From NCBI GenBank assembly GCA_027605045.1, contig JAQFWX010000014.1:124001-188000 (forward strand): a stretch of 64,000 bases of DNA, given 5' to 3'. The translations under genes were made by a program, and so were the position numbers. Of the stretch, positions 1-12,046 are shown piece after piece. This stretch comes from Phallus indusiatus (Eukaryota > Basidiomycota > Agaricomycetes > Phallales > Phallaceae). How positions within the stretch are numbered: the stretch's first letter is position 1; the number at the start of each line of letters is the position of its first letter. Below the pieces are notes generated by a model. The model did not search any database and was not told where the DNA came from. It worked only from the letters and a program-made list of their open reading frames with translations.

Positions 1-2047
1 ATCCTTTGGCGTCTATTCCAGGCCCAAAACTAGCCCGACTATCGAGATTCAGAGCCATGTGGATTGCCAAGCAGGAATATCAGCATCTCTACTACCGCAA
101 ACTTCATGCCAAATATGGACCATACGTTCGAACGGGTATGATGAAGTCCTGGTAGAAAAATACTTAAAGTATGATGACATACCCATTCTTGTTCAGGACC
201 GAACCATATCCATATTGCTGAGGCGGCTGCGGTGCCTATAGTCTTAGCTGCCAAACCATTTCGCAAGTCAGATCGTAAGTAATAAACGAAGTTTATATTA
301 ATTCATTGTACATGTGGCATTTATTAAAATTTTTCAATTGTTAATTTACGGAAAGGCTATCTTGCTTTTATACCTCCGCATACCGCTCCAAGCCTTTTTG
401 CGCTGGTCGACGCTAAAGAACACTCGGAAAGGCGAAAGTTATGGGAACGTGGAATGACCTCGTCTGCTCTACAACAGTATAAGGATATTGTCATACGTCG
501 TACCCAACAGTTTGTGGACATCGTGGCTAAGGCCGGAGAGCGGAATTTCGACTTGGCTGGTTGGTTCTCGTTACTATCGTGAGTCAATTGGTTCCTTAAT
601 CGCATGTTCTTCCTTGACATCGGCTCAATAGTTTCGACATTATGGGTGACTTGGCGTGCGCCTTTTCCCTTTGTTTTGAAATTTTTATTGTCTTAATTTT
701 CCTAATTTGCTGCCGTTTTGAAAAGATTCAACGGGCGTTTTCAGCTTCTGAAAGATGGACCTCAATCGGAAACAGTCAAATTTATGAAGATCGGACGGCA
801 ATCTTTGTTGTACGTCTTGTTCAAAATTTGTACCGTCTCGGATATAAAAATGTTTATTCGGTTCAATATAAAGCACACAAGAGTGTTTCGGAATGATACC
901 ATGGATTAGAGAGTATATCAAGTTTCTCCCCGAGAGGAATAAAGCAGATGTAACATGGATTCGCAAATTTTCGAAAGATACGCTTGAACAACGAATGAAA
1001 GAAGGTCCGAGGATGAAAGACCTGCTCTACAATTTAGTGTGTTTCTTTTTCTTATGATAAGATCGATTCGTTTGATAAACGGTATTATAGCTTGATGAAG
1101 AGCGTGGAGGAGAGAAGATACTACCCTTTTCAACTTTAGTACTGGAAGCCGGTCTAACGATTCTTGCGGGTATAATAATCTTATTTCCAACCTTTTGTTT
1201 GCGGTAGATTGATTCGCGATAGGGTCCGATACAACCGGAACGACTCTTTCTAATGTGTTTTATTATCTATTAACGAATCCTCACGCGTTTCAAACCCTTC
1301 AAACCGAGATTGATGAACACTTTTCTGCTATTGAAGACGTATATTCGGGGGAGAACTTACGAGAGTTGAAATATCTTAATGCAGTCATGTACGATGTTCA
1401 AATTTTCTGCTGGAGCGTTTGTGTTCTGATTTATATTACAGTAACGAAACATTACGATTAGCACCGGCGACGCCCAGTGGAAGCCAGCGGGTTCTCCCAA
1501 AAGGTAGTACCGGTAATGGCGGTATTATGATAGGGAATACGTTAGTCGTTTCTAAGTTAATATTTTGGCTTGAACTAATGGATCTGATTAGGTGGATCCC
1601 AGAAGGAACAAGCGTACAAATTCATACCTATACAAGTAAGTAGTCCTCATTTTGCTACCGTTTCCTATATGTTTATTCCGATCTTCACAGTACATCATGA
1701 TCCACGTTATTTCTTCCCCGATCCGGATGGTTTCCATCCAGAACGATGGTTAAGCAAGTCTCCGATAACGGACCAGTCGGCATGGATACCTTTCAGCTAC
1801 GGTACGCACATAAAGCTTCTCAATAAAAAAAAATCAATTTGTTCTAAGATGGTTGTTAGGACCCGCGAACTGCGTCGGCAGGCAATTGGCATTACTTGAA
1901 TTACGAACCGTCGTTTGTGCACTTTTGAAAAAGTACAATTTCAAACTTGCGCGTGATTTTCGTCCCGCGAAGTGGGAAGAGAATATAAGGGATCATTTCA
2001 TATTGGCGAAAGGAGATCTTTGGGTACAAGTTGAGAATAGGGGATAG
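1..2047 (+). CDS. Cytochrome P450 monooxygenase, 5' end cut by window edge
   Basis: A haem-thiolate monooxygenase, normally held in the ER membrane and fed electrons by P450 reductase. The reading frame enters the window just before the proline-rich hinge (SIPGPKL), so the start codon and N-terminal membrane helix lie upstream. About eight introns of 50-70 bases can be placed, for example 136-196 and 656-725. Visible landmarks in order are: HSERRKLWERGM (C-helix, 400-450); AGSDTTGTT (I-helix oxygen-binding threonine, about 1,220-1,250); ETLRL (the ExxR motif, about 1,447); FHPERWL (PERF-like, about 1,735); and FSYGPANCVGRQLA, the haem loop with its cysteine ligand, formed across an intron ending near 1,859. 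The ORF stops at 2,047. All key residues are present and no stop interrupts the joined exons. One junction near 810-870 could not be resolved by eye. The substrate cannot be inferred. Confidence 0.93.
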
Positions 2048-3661
2048 AATTTTCGCGTGTCGATGTTGTTTGCGTCGTCCTTTCCGAGGCTTTTATTTTA
2101 ATTCTATTGTTTTCTTAACACTTTGTTCATGATTAACTCCATCGAAATTCATATTTACAAGTACACTGGATAATCTCACTTTCATGATACCACTACCCCT
2201 TGTATATCATGTACCGTTATGATACCATATTTACAAATCAAGGACTAAATGCTAATGACTGAAGAAATATAGACCTCGCCCAAACGCGTAGACTGTGCAG
2301 TGTGGAGCTTTAAGATTTGATCAGCTGTAGGTGTCTGGGATTCACCATCTTTTGTGCCAAACAATATACAAATTGAATATTCCAATGTGTGGTGTATATT
2401 TCAAATTTCTTTGCGGCTGTGTTGCGGATATAATCGTTCATATTGAGTCACCGTCTAGGTCGTTTATCATCTAAGCCACAGACTCGCCTGTAAATATGCC
2501 TACATGCGAAGCATTTCCATCCCCTCGCGTCAACAATCGGTATATGATCCTCTCTCAATCCAAAACTAATTTAATCAATGGGGTTTTGCAAATAAATCCT
2601 GGCCTGTAGTACGTATTGCGCTTCCAGCTCCTTAGTGACTTCTCTTCGTACACCAATATACCCTTATTCATTACTGCTACACCGAAGGAGAACGGCGTGT
2701 CAGCCGTAAATATCAATTGACTATGCGTCGTAACGCTAGCGGTATCGCAGAGTTGAGGACGGGAGGCGGGTTCGGTAACAAAGTGATGATAGTGCGCCAT
2801 ATGTGTTGAACGTGTATCCTCAATCCTTCCATGCATAAAGAACTCCTGCAGTTTCCCTTTGGTTGCAGACATTTATAGGAAATTTCTTAAGCATTACGCA
2901 AGTCATTAGTACAAACCGACAATTTCTTGTCCATGAGCAGTTTGTTGTGTGACCTTATGAGAAAGACTTGAAGCTTTCGTCTCGGGTAACCATCTCTGTT
3001 AGCAAAAATGACCAGCTGAGTACGTTTAGTATGTTAGTCCCCGAATATTTCGTCGTGATTGCATTGATGTTTCAAATTATTCCTCTTAACCTTCACGTCA
3101 AGTAGCCCAAAGCTTGAGCCCTGATAAAAACAGAATGGCTGTGCAGTTTCATAACCCCACAATTCGACGGGTAAACCGGCCCATGGTGTGTAATGAAAAC
3201 ATCCTAATAATATACAGAGCAGACTGCGTCCGCACGAATTGATGGAGATCAGAATAGAAATTTGATTTGTAGTTATAGAATCGAAGTGGAAGTGAGATGC
3301 TCCTGCCTTCTGGTAAGAAGCCAAGACTTTTTTTTTTTATTCATTGCCTCTTCGACATGCTTGAAGTTATCCTCTGCAGTGTTCACTGCATTTCTTGAGA
3401 CTATATACTTGTGTAGTATCTGACTGGTCCTGTCAGAAACCCATGCGCGTCAATGGTTGCTGTTTGTTGCATGTTCAAAAGCTGTATGTTGTCACGGCAT
3501 TAGCACCTGACTAAGCGGCACGAGCACAGCCCCTGGTGCTTCCGTCCAGCTTGCAGTGTTTTTCGCAGTTCTACACCTGTCCCAGTCACTTCGAAAGACC
3601 TAAATACCATCAGGCTCGCTGTCTTTTCCCTTGATTATCTCCTCATCACCTGCAAGCAGTT
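2048..3661. other. Intergenic, no gene seen
   Basis: The 1.6 kb between the P450 stop and the chitin synthase start holds only short ORFs on the minus strand (2,555-2,872 and 3,034-3,324) with no recognisable motif. The last 400 bases presumably carry the chitin synthase promoter and leader. Confidence 0.5.
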
Positions 3662-6600
3662 ATGGCGTATCACGGTGTGCGTTTTCAATGAAATGCTCCT
3701 ACCTTTTTTTTAATTCATTCACAATTCATTCATCATCTAGACTGGCTATGACGACCCATACCAACGCTACTCCAACACGTTCTCGCCTCCTCCAATAACA
3801 TATCCTAACCCTGGTCCGCCACCTCCACTTCACCCTCCAATACAAACGCCAAATCCCTACGAAAACGCCATTCCAAATCCATTCGCAAGTGGTAATGCTG
3901 ACCTATACTCACCACAACACACCTCAGGAGGACCGGTTTCTTCAACTCAGGATCACAGCTACACGAACCCATATTTTCAGTCGAGACCTTCAATTGATCC
4001 ATTACATGATCCTTATGACACTCCTGCACCTCTTCCGTATGACTCCTCTCATGATATCCCTCTGCTCAGGCCTCACACCGTGACGCCATCACCTGGCGCC
4101 CCACCTCCGCAAGACGATTACGACGGCGAGCACGAGGATGAAGAAGAAATCAATATTCGATACGGTCGCATTCCACAACGTGTCCCTAGGCGTAACAGGA
4201 CCATAAAACGTTTAGAGTATGTTCCGAGTTATCCGGCCCTTGTCCTAATCGGCTCAATTCCTTCAATCTTTTCAGACTCTTCCAAGGCAACTTTGTTCTA
4301 GATGCAGTGGTACCCTCAAAACTGTTGGCTCTATGTAGTATGCGTACGGAAAGAGAGTTTGCGTACATGCGATACTCTGCAGCCACGTGCGATCCGAACA
4401 ACTTTGTCGAAGAGGGGTACACACTTCGTCAAGTCCTTTACGATCCACCACGTAGAACAGAGTTATTCATTGTTCTAACCATGTACAACGAAGATGAAGA
4501 ACTTTTCACAAGGACCATGCACGGCGTTATGAAGAATATTGCTCACTTGTGTACGCGCGACCGGTCCAAGACCTGGGGCAAGGATGGGTGGAAAAAGGTC
4601 GTTGTCTGTATTGTTAGTGATGGGCGGATGAAGATCAACTCAAGAACATTATCTGTTATTGCTACAATGGGCTGTTACCAAGATGGTATTGCAAAGGTTT
4701 ATCCGCTTTTCTGCATACGAGACGACCCGAGTGCCTGACATATTTAACAGAATGCCGTGAACAACAAGACCGTCACCGCTCATATCTACGAGTATACCAC
4801 GCAAAGTAATGCAATGTTTTGATATCTCCAATAACCCCAAAGCTCATGGTTTTGTTCGTACCCTAGTATCGGTAACACCATCGATGAAAATAGAAGGCGC
4901 AGAGAAGGGTCTTGTCCCTGTTCAAGTCATCTTTTGCCTCAAAGAGAAAAACCAAAAGAAGATCAACTCGCACAGATGGTTCTTCAATGCCTTCGGTCAG
5001 GTCTTACAGGTATGTATACACCACACAGACGGAGACTCTTCATCATCTAATTTCTTCCCACCAGCCAAACGTTTGCGTCCTCTTAGATGTCGGAACAATG
5101 CCGGGGCCAACTTCGATCTACCATCTTTGGAAAGCCTTCGACATTAACTCAAACGTCGGTGGTGCATGCGGTGAAATCGTGGCCTTGAAAGGTCGATACG
5201 GCCTCAACCTACTCAATCCACTCGTCGCCGCCCAGAACTTTGAATACAAGATGAGCAACATCCTTGATAAACCGCTGGAGAGTGTGTTTGGGTATATCAC
5301 GGTTCTTCCTGGCGCGTTTAGTGCGTACCGGTATATTGCGTTGCAGAATGATGCGATTGGAGAAGGGCCCCTTCAAAAGTACTTTTTGGGGGAAAAGATG
5401 GTATGTCCTTTCGTCAAAGGCTACGTGTTACCTTCGGGCTGATTGATGATGTCGCTGTATAGCATGGTTCGGGTGCGGACATTTTCACGGCGAACATGTA
5501 TCTGGCTGAAGACCGTATTCTGTGCTGGGAGTTGGTATCTAAACGTGGTAGCGCGTGGATATTGCACTACGTCAAGAGTGCTTATGCAGTCACCGACGTG
5601 CCAGACGAAGTACGTGCTCTCTCCTCTTTCGTCGTTTCTTATCATGTTTACATTCTCTCTTTCTCTTGATAGGTTCCAGAACTAGTCTCGCAGCGTCGTC
5701 GATGGCTGAACGGTTCCTTCTTTGCCGCCATCCACTCGACAGTCAAATTCCATTTCATATATCGTTCATCCCATTCTTTCATGCGCAAGTTCTGGATACA
5801 CATCGAGATGCTGTATCAGACCTATAACTTGATCTTTGCATGGTTCGCTTTGGCGAATTATTATATTGCCTTTGTAAGTTACCTCTTTCTTTTGATCTCA
5901 GTGTTTTGTTGGGCTGAACGTTGTTTTTCTTGTTAAGTCTATTCTTAGTAATGCGCTGGAAGATCCCGCGTTTCATATCGGCAAATGGATCAGAATTTTG
6001 AACACAATTTTGGAGTACTTTTATCTTGGGTTGCTCATTCTATGCTTTTTGATATCGTTGGGTAATCGACCGCAAGGGTAAGCAATGTTGCTTGGTATCA
6101 CTCGCATCCTAATAAGATGTAATACCACTTGTCTTTTAGGTCGAAGCGGGCGTACACACTTGCAATGATCGGGTTTGGGTTTATTACTATATATATGACT
6201 GTGCGTAACTCTTTGCTATACTTACCTTTTCTCTTCTCAAATGCCTGTTTTTCTTTTTCAAGTTCTCCGCCTTTTTCCTCGCCTTCAAAGGTATCGAGGA
6301 CGTAAAAGATCAAGACGGTCAACTAGGCGTGCACAACTTGTTTACAGATCATGTCTTTCGAGATATCATTATTTCGTTATTGGCCACGTTGGGATTGTAT
6401 ATTGTAGCTTCTTTATTATTTGTAAGAACAAGTTTCTGTGTGGGAGGAAGGGGGTCAGAATTTTGATTTCCGCTCTTTTTTTTTTTGCAACAGTTCGAAC
6501 CATGGCACATGATCACATCCTTCATACAATACCTTCTCATGGCGCCTTCATACATCGCTGTTTTGAACGTCTACGCATTTGCCAATGTCCAGTAAGCCAT

Positions 6601-7408
6601 TCTTTACTCCACAGTCTTTTTTGATTTTTGGACCCTTATGTTTGACCAATTTTTTTGTTCCTTTTAGTGACGTATCATGGGGAACAAAAGGCGATAATGT
6701 AGTCTCCACAGACTTGGGCGTCGTCAAAACCGCCGCTGGGAAGACAAACGAAGTAGAAGCCACTATTCCGACGGAAGAACATGACATTGATGCGGCGTAT
6801 GAAGATGCATTACATGTTTTATCTTCTAAACCTCCTAAAGTTGAGAATTTGGTTAATGCTGCTACGCAGCAGGAGGACTATTATCGGCAGTTTAGGACCA
6901 AGTGAGTTAATTGGTTTTGTGCGGCGGTTATAATTCGAATTCGGACTAAACGGCTTCCTTTGAAAAAAGTGTCCTCCTGGCTTGGACGTTGTCAAACGTA
7001 AGTTTCCTCGTGTCACCACCGCTTTTTTTTGAAAAATCACACATCGTGATACTGAATTCTTGAAAAAAAAATGATCTGACCTTTTTTTTCTTTTTCCAGG
7101 CTTTGCTTGCTGCTATTGTTTTGTGCGTCTTTTATCCTATTTTTTATTATTGCCAAGTATTCACAGACGCCCCTTATTGTTATTGGGCTTATTTATAAAT
7201 AGAAGCGCTACTGGTAGTGCGCAAGACCACGGTGCAAATAGTACCGTTAATGGATATATGACGTTCATTTTGTATTCTGTTGCCGGGCTCGCTTGTGCGT
7301 ATATTTTTTTTTTTATTCTTCATACCGCAAGTTCTTAATTTATCTATAGTGTTCCGGTTTTTGGGATCTACGACGTATATGCTTATTCGTCTGTTCGCTG
7401 GGGAGTAG
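3662..7408 (+). CDS. Chitin synthase, division I (class I-III type), GT2 family
   Basis: Makes chitin from UDP-GlcNAc at the plasma membrane for the cell wall. The ATG at 3,662 opens a 5-codon exon (MAYHG). An intron at 3,677-3,740 leads to a Pro/Ser/Tyr-rich, acidic cytosolic N-terminus of about 160 residues. Next come the chitin synthase N-terminal region, the catalytic core and several membrane helices. Diagnostic motifs: [14 protein letters not shown] (about 4,465-4,505); [17 protein letters not shown] (about 4,935-4,985); [17 protein letters not shown] (about 5,075-5,120); [23 protein letters not shown] (about 5,510-5,545); and [11 protein letters not shown] (about 5,690-5,720), the product-binding hallmark. 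The C-terminal part after 5,820 is hydrophobic, with an extracellular or cytosolic insert before the last two helices. It ends in MLIRLFAGE with the stop at 7,406-7,408. At least ten short introns are present. Joined exons show no break. Assignment between classes I, II and III would need a tree. Confidence 0.95.
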
Positions 7409-9220
7409 AGAAAAGGACCATATTTCTTTTTCTTTTCCTTCTGGTTTCCTCAGCTTAGTTTGTTTTATTTTCTTGATGAACTTTTCTGTGAAGAGATATT
7501 TAAGAAGACGTTTTAAGGCGTAATGTAATGTACAACAAATTACTATCCCGCTTTTTCTTTTGTTCGATTACGACGTTTCTTTATTACTCATCAGACTTTT
7601 TTTTTTCAACTACTCTGGACAGATTATTATCTTTATCATCATGCCTTTTGCCTCTCTTTCATATCTTCTTTCACAATATCTGCGATAATACATTTATATT
7701 CATCACGATATTATTCAACAAAATGCTTTCGTTTAATTATTGTGACATTGGGTACATTGTAACTTAGTAGCTCCGGTTATGTATGAAAGGCCACCTCGTT
7801 TATCGACACTCCTATATTCTCTTTTAATTCCAATCAAAGAGGTTTCTCCAAAAAAACACGGATTAAACATAGTTAGTAATGCCTGGCGGTCGCGGCACGA
7901 GTACCGGTTGTGAGTGATTTCACATCTTCATGCCATGTTTTCTTGGTATAGCCTTCTCAATTCAAATCTTTCTCTCTCAAGTTCATCATGAATGGCATTA
8001 ACGTTGGCTATTCTGAATAGGAGGAGTAGAAATTATGCCTATCTTGGACTGGTGCTAAGTGCCAGGCACCCTTTTTTTCTCAATCTCGTCACCTTATAGC
8101 TTTTCAGATTAAGTTTTGGCTTCAGCAGGCCTCAACGTGTTTTCCTCGCATGTGCGTACGGCATCATCACCTCTGATGTTTCCCCCCTTTCATATGAATG
8201 CGACAATGCCGTGCCAAGCCAACTTGCTGGGCATACATATTCACGCGTCAACGTCCCAATGGCTTCGCATTCATTGCGGTTCTTCATTTCAAGACTGTAG
8301 CACCTCGATTACCGACTGGCGGGGGAAATGTCCGGATGTTTGTTATTCGTGGATTTTATATCTATATGAGATCGCGTGAGATCAATGCGTAACAGATCAG
8401 GTTCTTCATATCGAAGCCGACATTCGAATTCGAATTTTTAAAGTGCTAACAAGCGTAAGTATGAGAGAGAAGCTTTTGAGAGGCTCGTCAGCCATTCTCC
8501 AGCTGTTGAAGGCTAGTCTGACTTTCGTGTTCCTTCCCAGAAATCTTACGGCATAGACTTGTCCTCACCTCATGTAACCTTCAACATATATATATATAAA
8601 GCCTGTAAACTTTAAGGTATGCGAACGACTAGTTGGAACCGGAAAAAATGAAGTTGCGAGAGCACATTACCAATATCCGATTCATCGCAGGAGTCGACAC
8701 CTCGTGCATAAATGAATCTTTCATGAAACAATGAATAAGAGATTCAATTATGATGTCAGATTTGCGCTCGCAAAGTAGAAACACCTTCGCCCAATAACAA
8801 TTCAACTTCTTGACAAAAGAGTCTGATGGAAATTAATCAATGATAATGATGCGCGTAGCCATAGATCATGATGGTGGTGCAATTTTTTTATATTCCTTTA
8901 TTGTCCCTTGCAAACCAGTAAAAATTCAAATCAGCTGACCGCCGCACGTAATAGCTGGCTACATTGACATGTACCCACCTCCCCATTCGACAGGCCTGAA
9001 GTCGGCTACTATCCTTTTTGTTGTCGTTAGGTAAAAAGGTCAAGCTAATAAAAATCTCGGATGGCATCGTCCGGACTCGGGCTCAAGTCACAATCTTTCG
9101 GCTTCGCTTAACCTTTGAGCTTTCCCTTTTCCTTTGTAGGGTAGTCAACTGACCAATGGGAATGTCCATCCTTATCATCTGACGTGATTCGATTTCTAAT
9201 GTATCAAGGGCTATTTTGTC
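7409..9220. other. Intergenic, no supported gene
   Basis: About 1.8 kb of AT-rich DNA between the chitin synthase stop and the next promoter. A short TA run lies at about 8,587-8,600. An ATG at about 7,879 followed by a GTGAGT donor was examined, but no consistent downstream exon was found. Some of this is probably the chitin synthase 3' UTR. Confidence 0.5.
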
Positions 9221-9228
9221 TATAAAAG
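9221..9228 (+). promoter_or_regulatory. TATA box for the small cysteine protein gene
   Basis: A perfect TATAAAAG lies about 150 bases before the ATG at 9,377. It is followed from about 9,300 by a C/T-rich leader (many TCTCC and CATC runs), the usual look of a fungal 5' UTR. This supports an active small gene here. Confidence 0.55.
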
Positions 9229-9376
9229 ATTGTGGTAGGTACCGTAGAGGGTACTACTGTCCGTTGCTCAAGTAAGAGACGGTTTGCCGTGCGCGCACGT
9301 TCTTCATCAACATTTCCATCTCCCATCTCCTCATCTTTTTACTCCAATCCACATTCACACTTTAACCGTCATCGCA

Positions 9377-9580
9377 ATGCAACACGTTCACGATCACGTT
9401 GAACCAGTCAATGAAAGCTCTCCACAATGCGCTCATTGTTCGTGGCGTGGAAGTCATGCACCTGGTAAGCCACGATCATCCTTTTAATCGTATTCACCAG
9501 GCTGATAGATATTCATCTCAGATTGCCCTTTTAATCCTGTATGTAATCTAGTCGCAAAGTATACCGAATCTGAAATCTGA
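9377..9580 (+). CDS. Small spliced cysteine/histidine protein, 48 aa
   Basis: Exon 1 is 9,377-9,464 and exon 2 is 9,522-9,580, joined across a 57-base intron (GTAAGC...CTCAG). The product has 48 residues and begins MQHVHDHVEPVNESS. Its centre is CAHCSWRGSHAPDCPFNPVC, giving the spacing C-x2-C-x9-C-x5-C with nearby histidines. That looks like a small zinc-binding or disulphide-linked fold. There is no signal peptide and no membrane helix. Support for reality: TATA box, pyrimidine-rich leader, an adenine at -1 and an A-containing CATCGCA context at the ATG, consensus splice sites, and a motif made continuous only by splicing. The function is unknown to me. The gene converges on the MFS transporter gene downstream. 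Confidence 0.6.
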
Positions 9581-9963
9581 TCAACAAATCTCGCCACTTT
9601 CTTAGAACAAGAAATATTGACAGGATGTCGGGCTTCAGAGATTCTTTGCTTTGACTTGCAAATACCAATGCTATTTCCATTGCTTGCAGTGAGTTCTTCC
9701 GATAATTAAACCGAGGTCTACGTTTATGACGGAGATTATTTTACATAGTACCCCATCTTGATAACGTCTTGACGCATCTCATGCACCATGATTAGCTTAT
9801 TGTATGTTTATGTACCTGTACTCGGCAGTTCGTTGTATATTCCGCCTCGTTTTTATTTATGTTTGACCAAGCTTCAATGCATTATACATAATAATTCAGT
9901 ATCACTTTACATGAAGCAGACCTATAAAATGAGAACAAAACTGCATTGAAATATGAGACTTAT
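9581..9963. other. Short convergent intergenic region
   Basis: About 380 bases between two convergent genes, presumably both 3' UTRs. AT-rich, with nothing recognisable. Confidence 0.5.
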
Positions 9964-12046
9964 TTATTTATTTGTGTCATCTTCATTCTCATTCCCCTTC
10001 TTCTCGCTTTTGCTTTCGGAGTGCTCAGACCAATTTCTCAACCGTTTCCCAATTGACGGCCATAGCAACAACGTACAAGCAAGTCCAGTTCCCAGTACAA
10101 TTGAGAACTGGATTGTGAACCACTTTGTGAATCCTAGCTTTTTGGACACAACGAGATCAAAAAATGGCGTGATCGTCTCAAATAGGTTCTTGAAAAACCA
10201 AATAAGCATTACAGCAGATGCAGTTTTCTGAGTCGGACCGTAACAATCGAGGAAGTATGCCATAGCGAGGGTTGTATTAATTTGGATGCCACAATGGACC
10301 ATGCCTAATTCATAATGTATCATCCGATAAGCTTGAGATTTGCGAGAGTAAAGAAGTTTAGTTTTATATACATACCTCCTGCCATGACGGGGCTGATCCA
10401 GGGAGTACCTATATCAACGAAAATGCCCCACAAAAGCAATCCAACAGATGTGGAGAGTATTCCCAACGGTAAAGCCGTCAGTCTCATTTCTGGCTCAAAG
10501 GAGTCATTGTCAACTTTGGTTCGTCGATAGATTATGTAGTCGGAAAGCCATCCTGCAAACGCTTCTCCTATAATGCCGCCGACAAGGAAACTAATAAAAG
10601 TCAATCCTTAACGTATATGGCAAATGAGTTCAAGGGCCACGATAGTAAAAAAAAAACAAAACCAACCTTGCTGTCTAGTATCAAAGCCGTATAAAATGGG
10701 ATATACTTGAGGTACTAAAATTGCTAATCCTTTGTTTCCAAAAGCGTAACCGAAGTTCAAAAATAGACAAAGTAAGAAGACATTTGGGTGTTTCACTGTC
10801 ACAAAACAATTAATACAGGTTATTCAAAGTTTGAGCTGGGTAGAGTAAACGTACACATTTTGAAAGGCTCAAGTATGGCTTTCAATTTGACAGGTGATCC
10901 GATCCGTTGTTTGAACGGTACTCTTGTAAGATTGGAATAAATGGGGCTACGTTCCTTTTGGTGCACGATTGGTCGACTTGTATGGGAAGATTCTGATTTT
11001 TTGATCTGTCCCGAAGGATGACGAGGATAGAGAGTTTCGGGGAGTAAGAATATTGAAGCTATAAGTAGAACCCCTTTGAGTATGGTGGTAAGCTGGATTG
11101 CCCAGCGGAATCCTGTGTCCACGTGTTGTGATTAATGTCCAGTTTGATGTATCAAATAGGAACAAAGTGACCTGCAGCTTGTATCACGACGCCACCAATA
11201 ATCATGCCCAGAGTAGACCTGAACAAAGACCAATTAAAAAACCGAACTTGACAGTCTCTTTAACATCGTATGCTCACCCAGAGATAGTCATATACGTCCA
11301 CACACCGGTCTTAGCGCCTCTCTCATGAAGGAAGAATAGGTCTGCTATAGTTGCACCAGTGACAACATTGAAGGCGGCAGATCCAAACCCTTGGATTACA
11401 CGACTGATAAAGAGACCTGCGTAAGTAGCAGCGAAACCTCCGCCGAGATTTGCGGCAAAACTCATCAGACCTGCAAGGAGGTATACAGGTCTTCGGCCGT
11501 ATGCGTTGGAAATGGGTGTCCATAATAGAGTGCCGAACATGTTGCCAAAAACGTAGGCACTGGCTTGGTAGCTCATTACGTTGGTTGTTGTGTGAAACTT
11601 GAATGTTCGGGTATAGTTAGTAGTTTCAAACATGCATGAGTTTTAGCAAGTATTACTTACAACCTTGGCTATCGTACCAATCCCTGGTACGATGGCTAAA
11701 ACGAATACCAATTTTTCATTGAAGTCATTTTACGGCTCAAAAAACGAAAACTGACCGGACGATCCTATGAATCCCACCAGACTCGCTGTTGATACTTGAA
11801 ACAAGATAAGATTTTTCCAAAATCCAGACCAGTTCTGTTAGCATGTGTCAGCTCTAGTGTGTTCCACTGTAGAATAGTTGAATGCACCAAAGGATCTGCT
11901 GGATCGGAACTGGGCTGGGGTACCAACAAACGACCATCGGAAGTGAATTTGTTGGAAACATAATAGAGCTCGAAAGTGTCTTCATCTACCGTCTTGAGGT
12001 CTTGTTTCTCCATTTCAGTTAAAGAAGAGACCATATTCTCATGCAT
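9964..12046 (-). CDS. MFS transporter, DHA1 type (drug:H+ antiporter-like)
   Basis: A 12-helix plasma-membrane transporter. The start at 12,046 gives a hydrophilic cytosolic N-terminus ending in DPADPLNWSGFWKNL. The conserved DPxDPLNWS box is restored exactly by removing a 53-base intron at about 11,832-11,884. Further landmarks are: NAYGRRPVYLLAG (the loop 2-3 GRRP motif, about 11,480-11,520); RVIQGFGSAAFNVVTGATIAD (helix 4-5 motif, about 11,340-11,405); and LFFLHERGAKTG. A cytosolic central loop with many Ser/Lys follows LLPETLYPRH (about 10,990-11,040), then the second six helices. The tail is charged (SESKSEKKGNENED) before the stop at 9,964-9,966. Several short introns are present. The layout matches fungal DHA1 families that include polyamine and drug exporters. 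The substrate is unknown. No disabling change was seen, though one or two middle junctions (about 11,640-11,760) were not fixed precisely. Confidence 0.9.

Noticed and set aside
7879..8020. ATG followed by MPGGRGTSTG and a good GTGAGT donor, as a possible small gene
   Set aside because: No downstream exon keeps the frame open with sensible sequence; the next candidate exon stops within a few codons.
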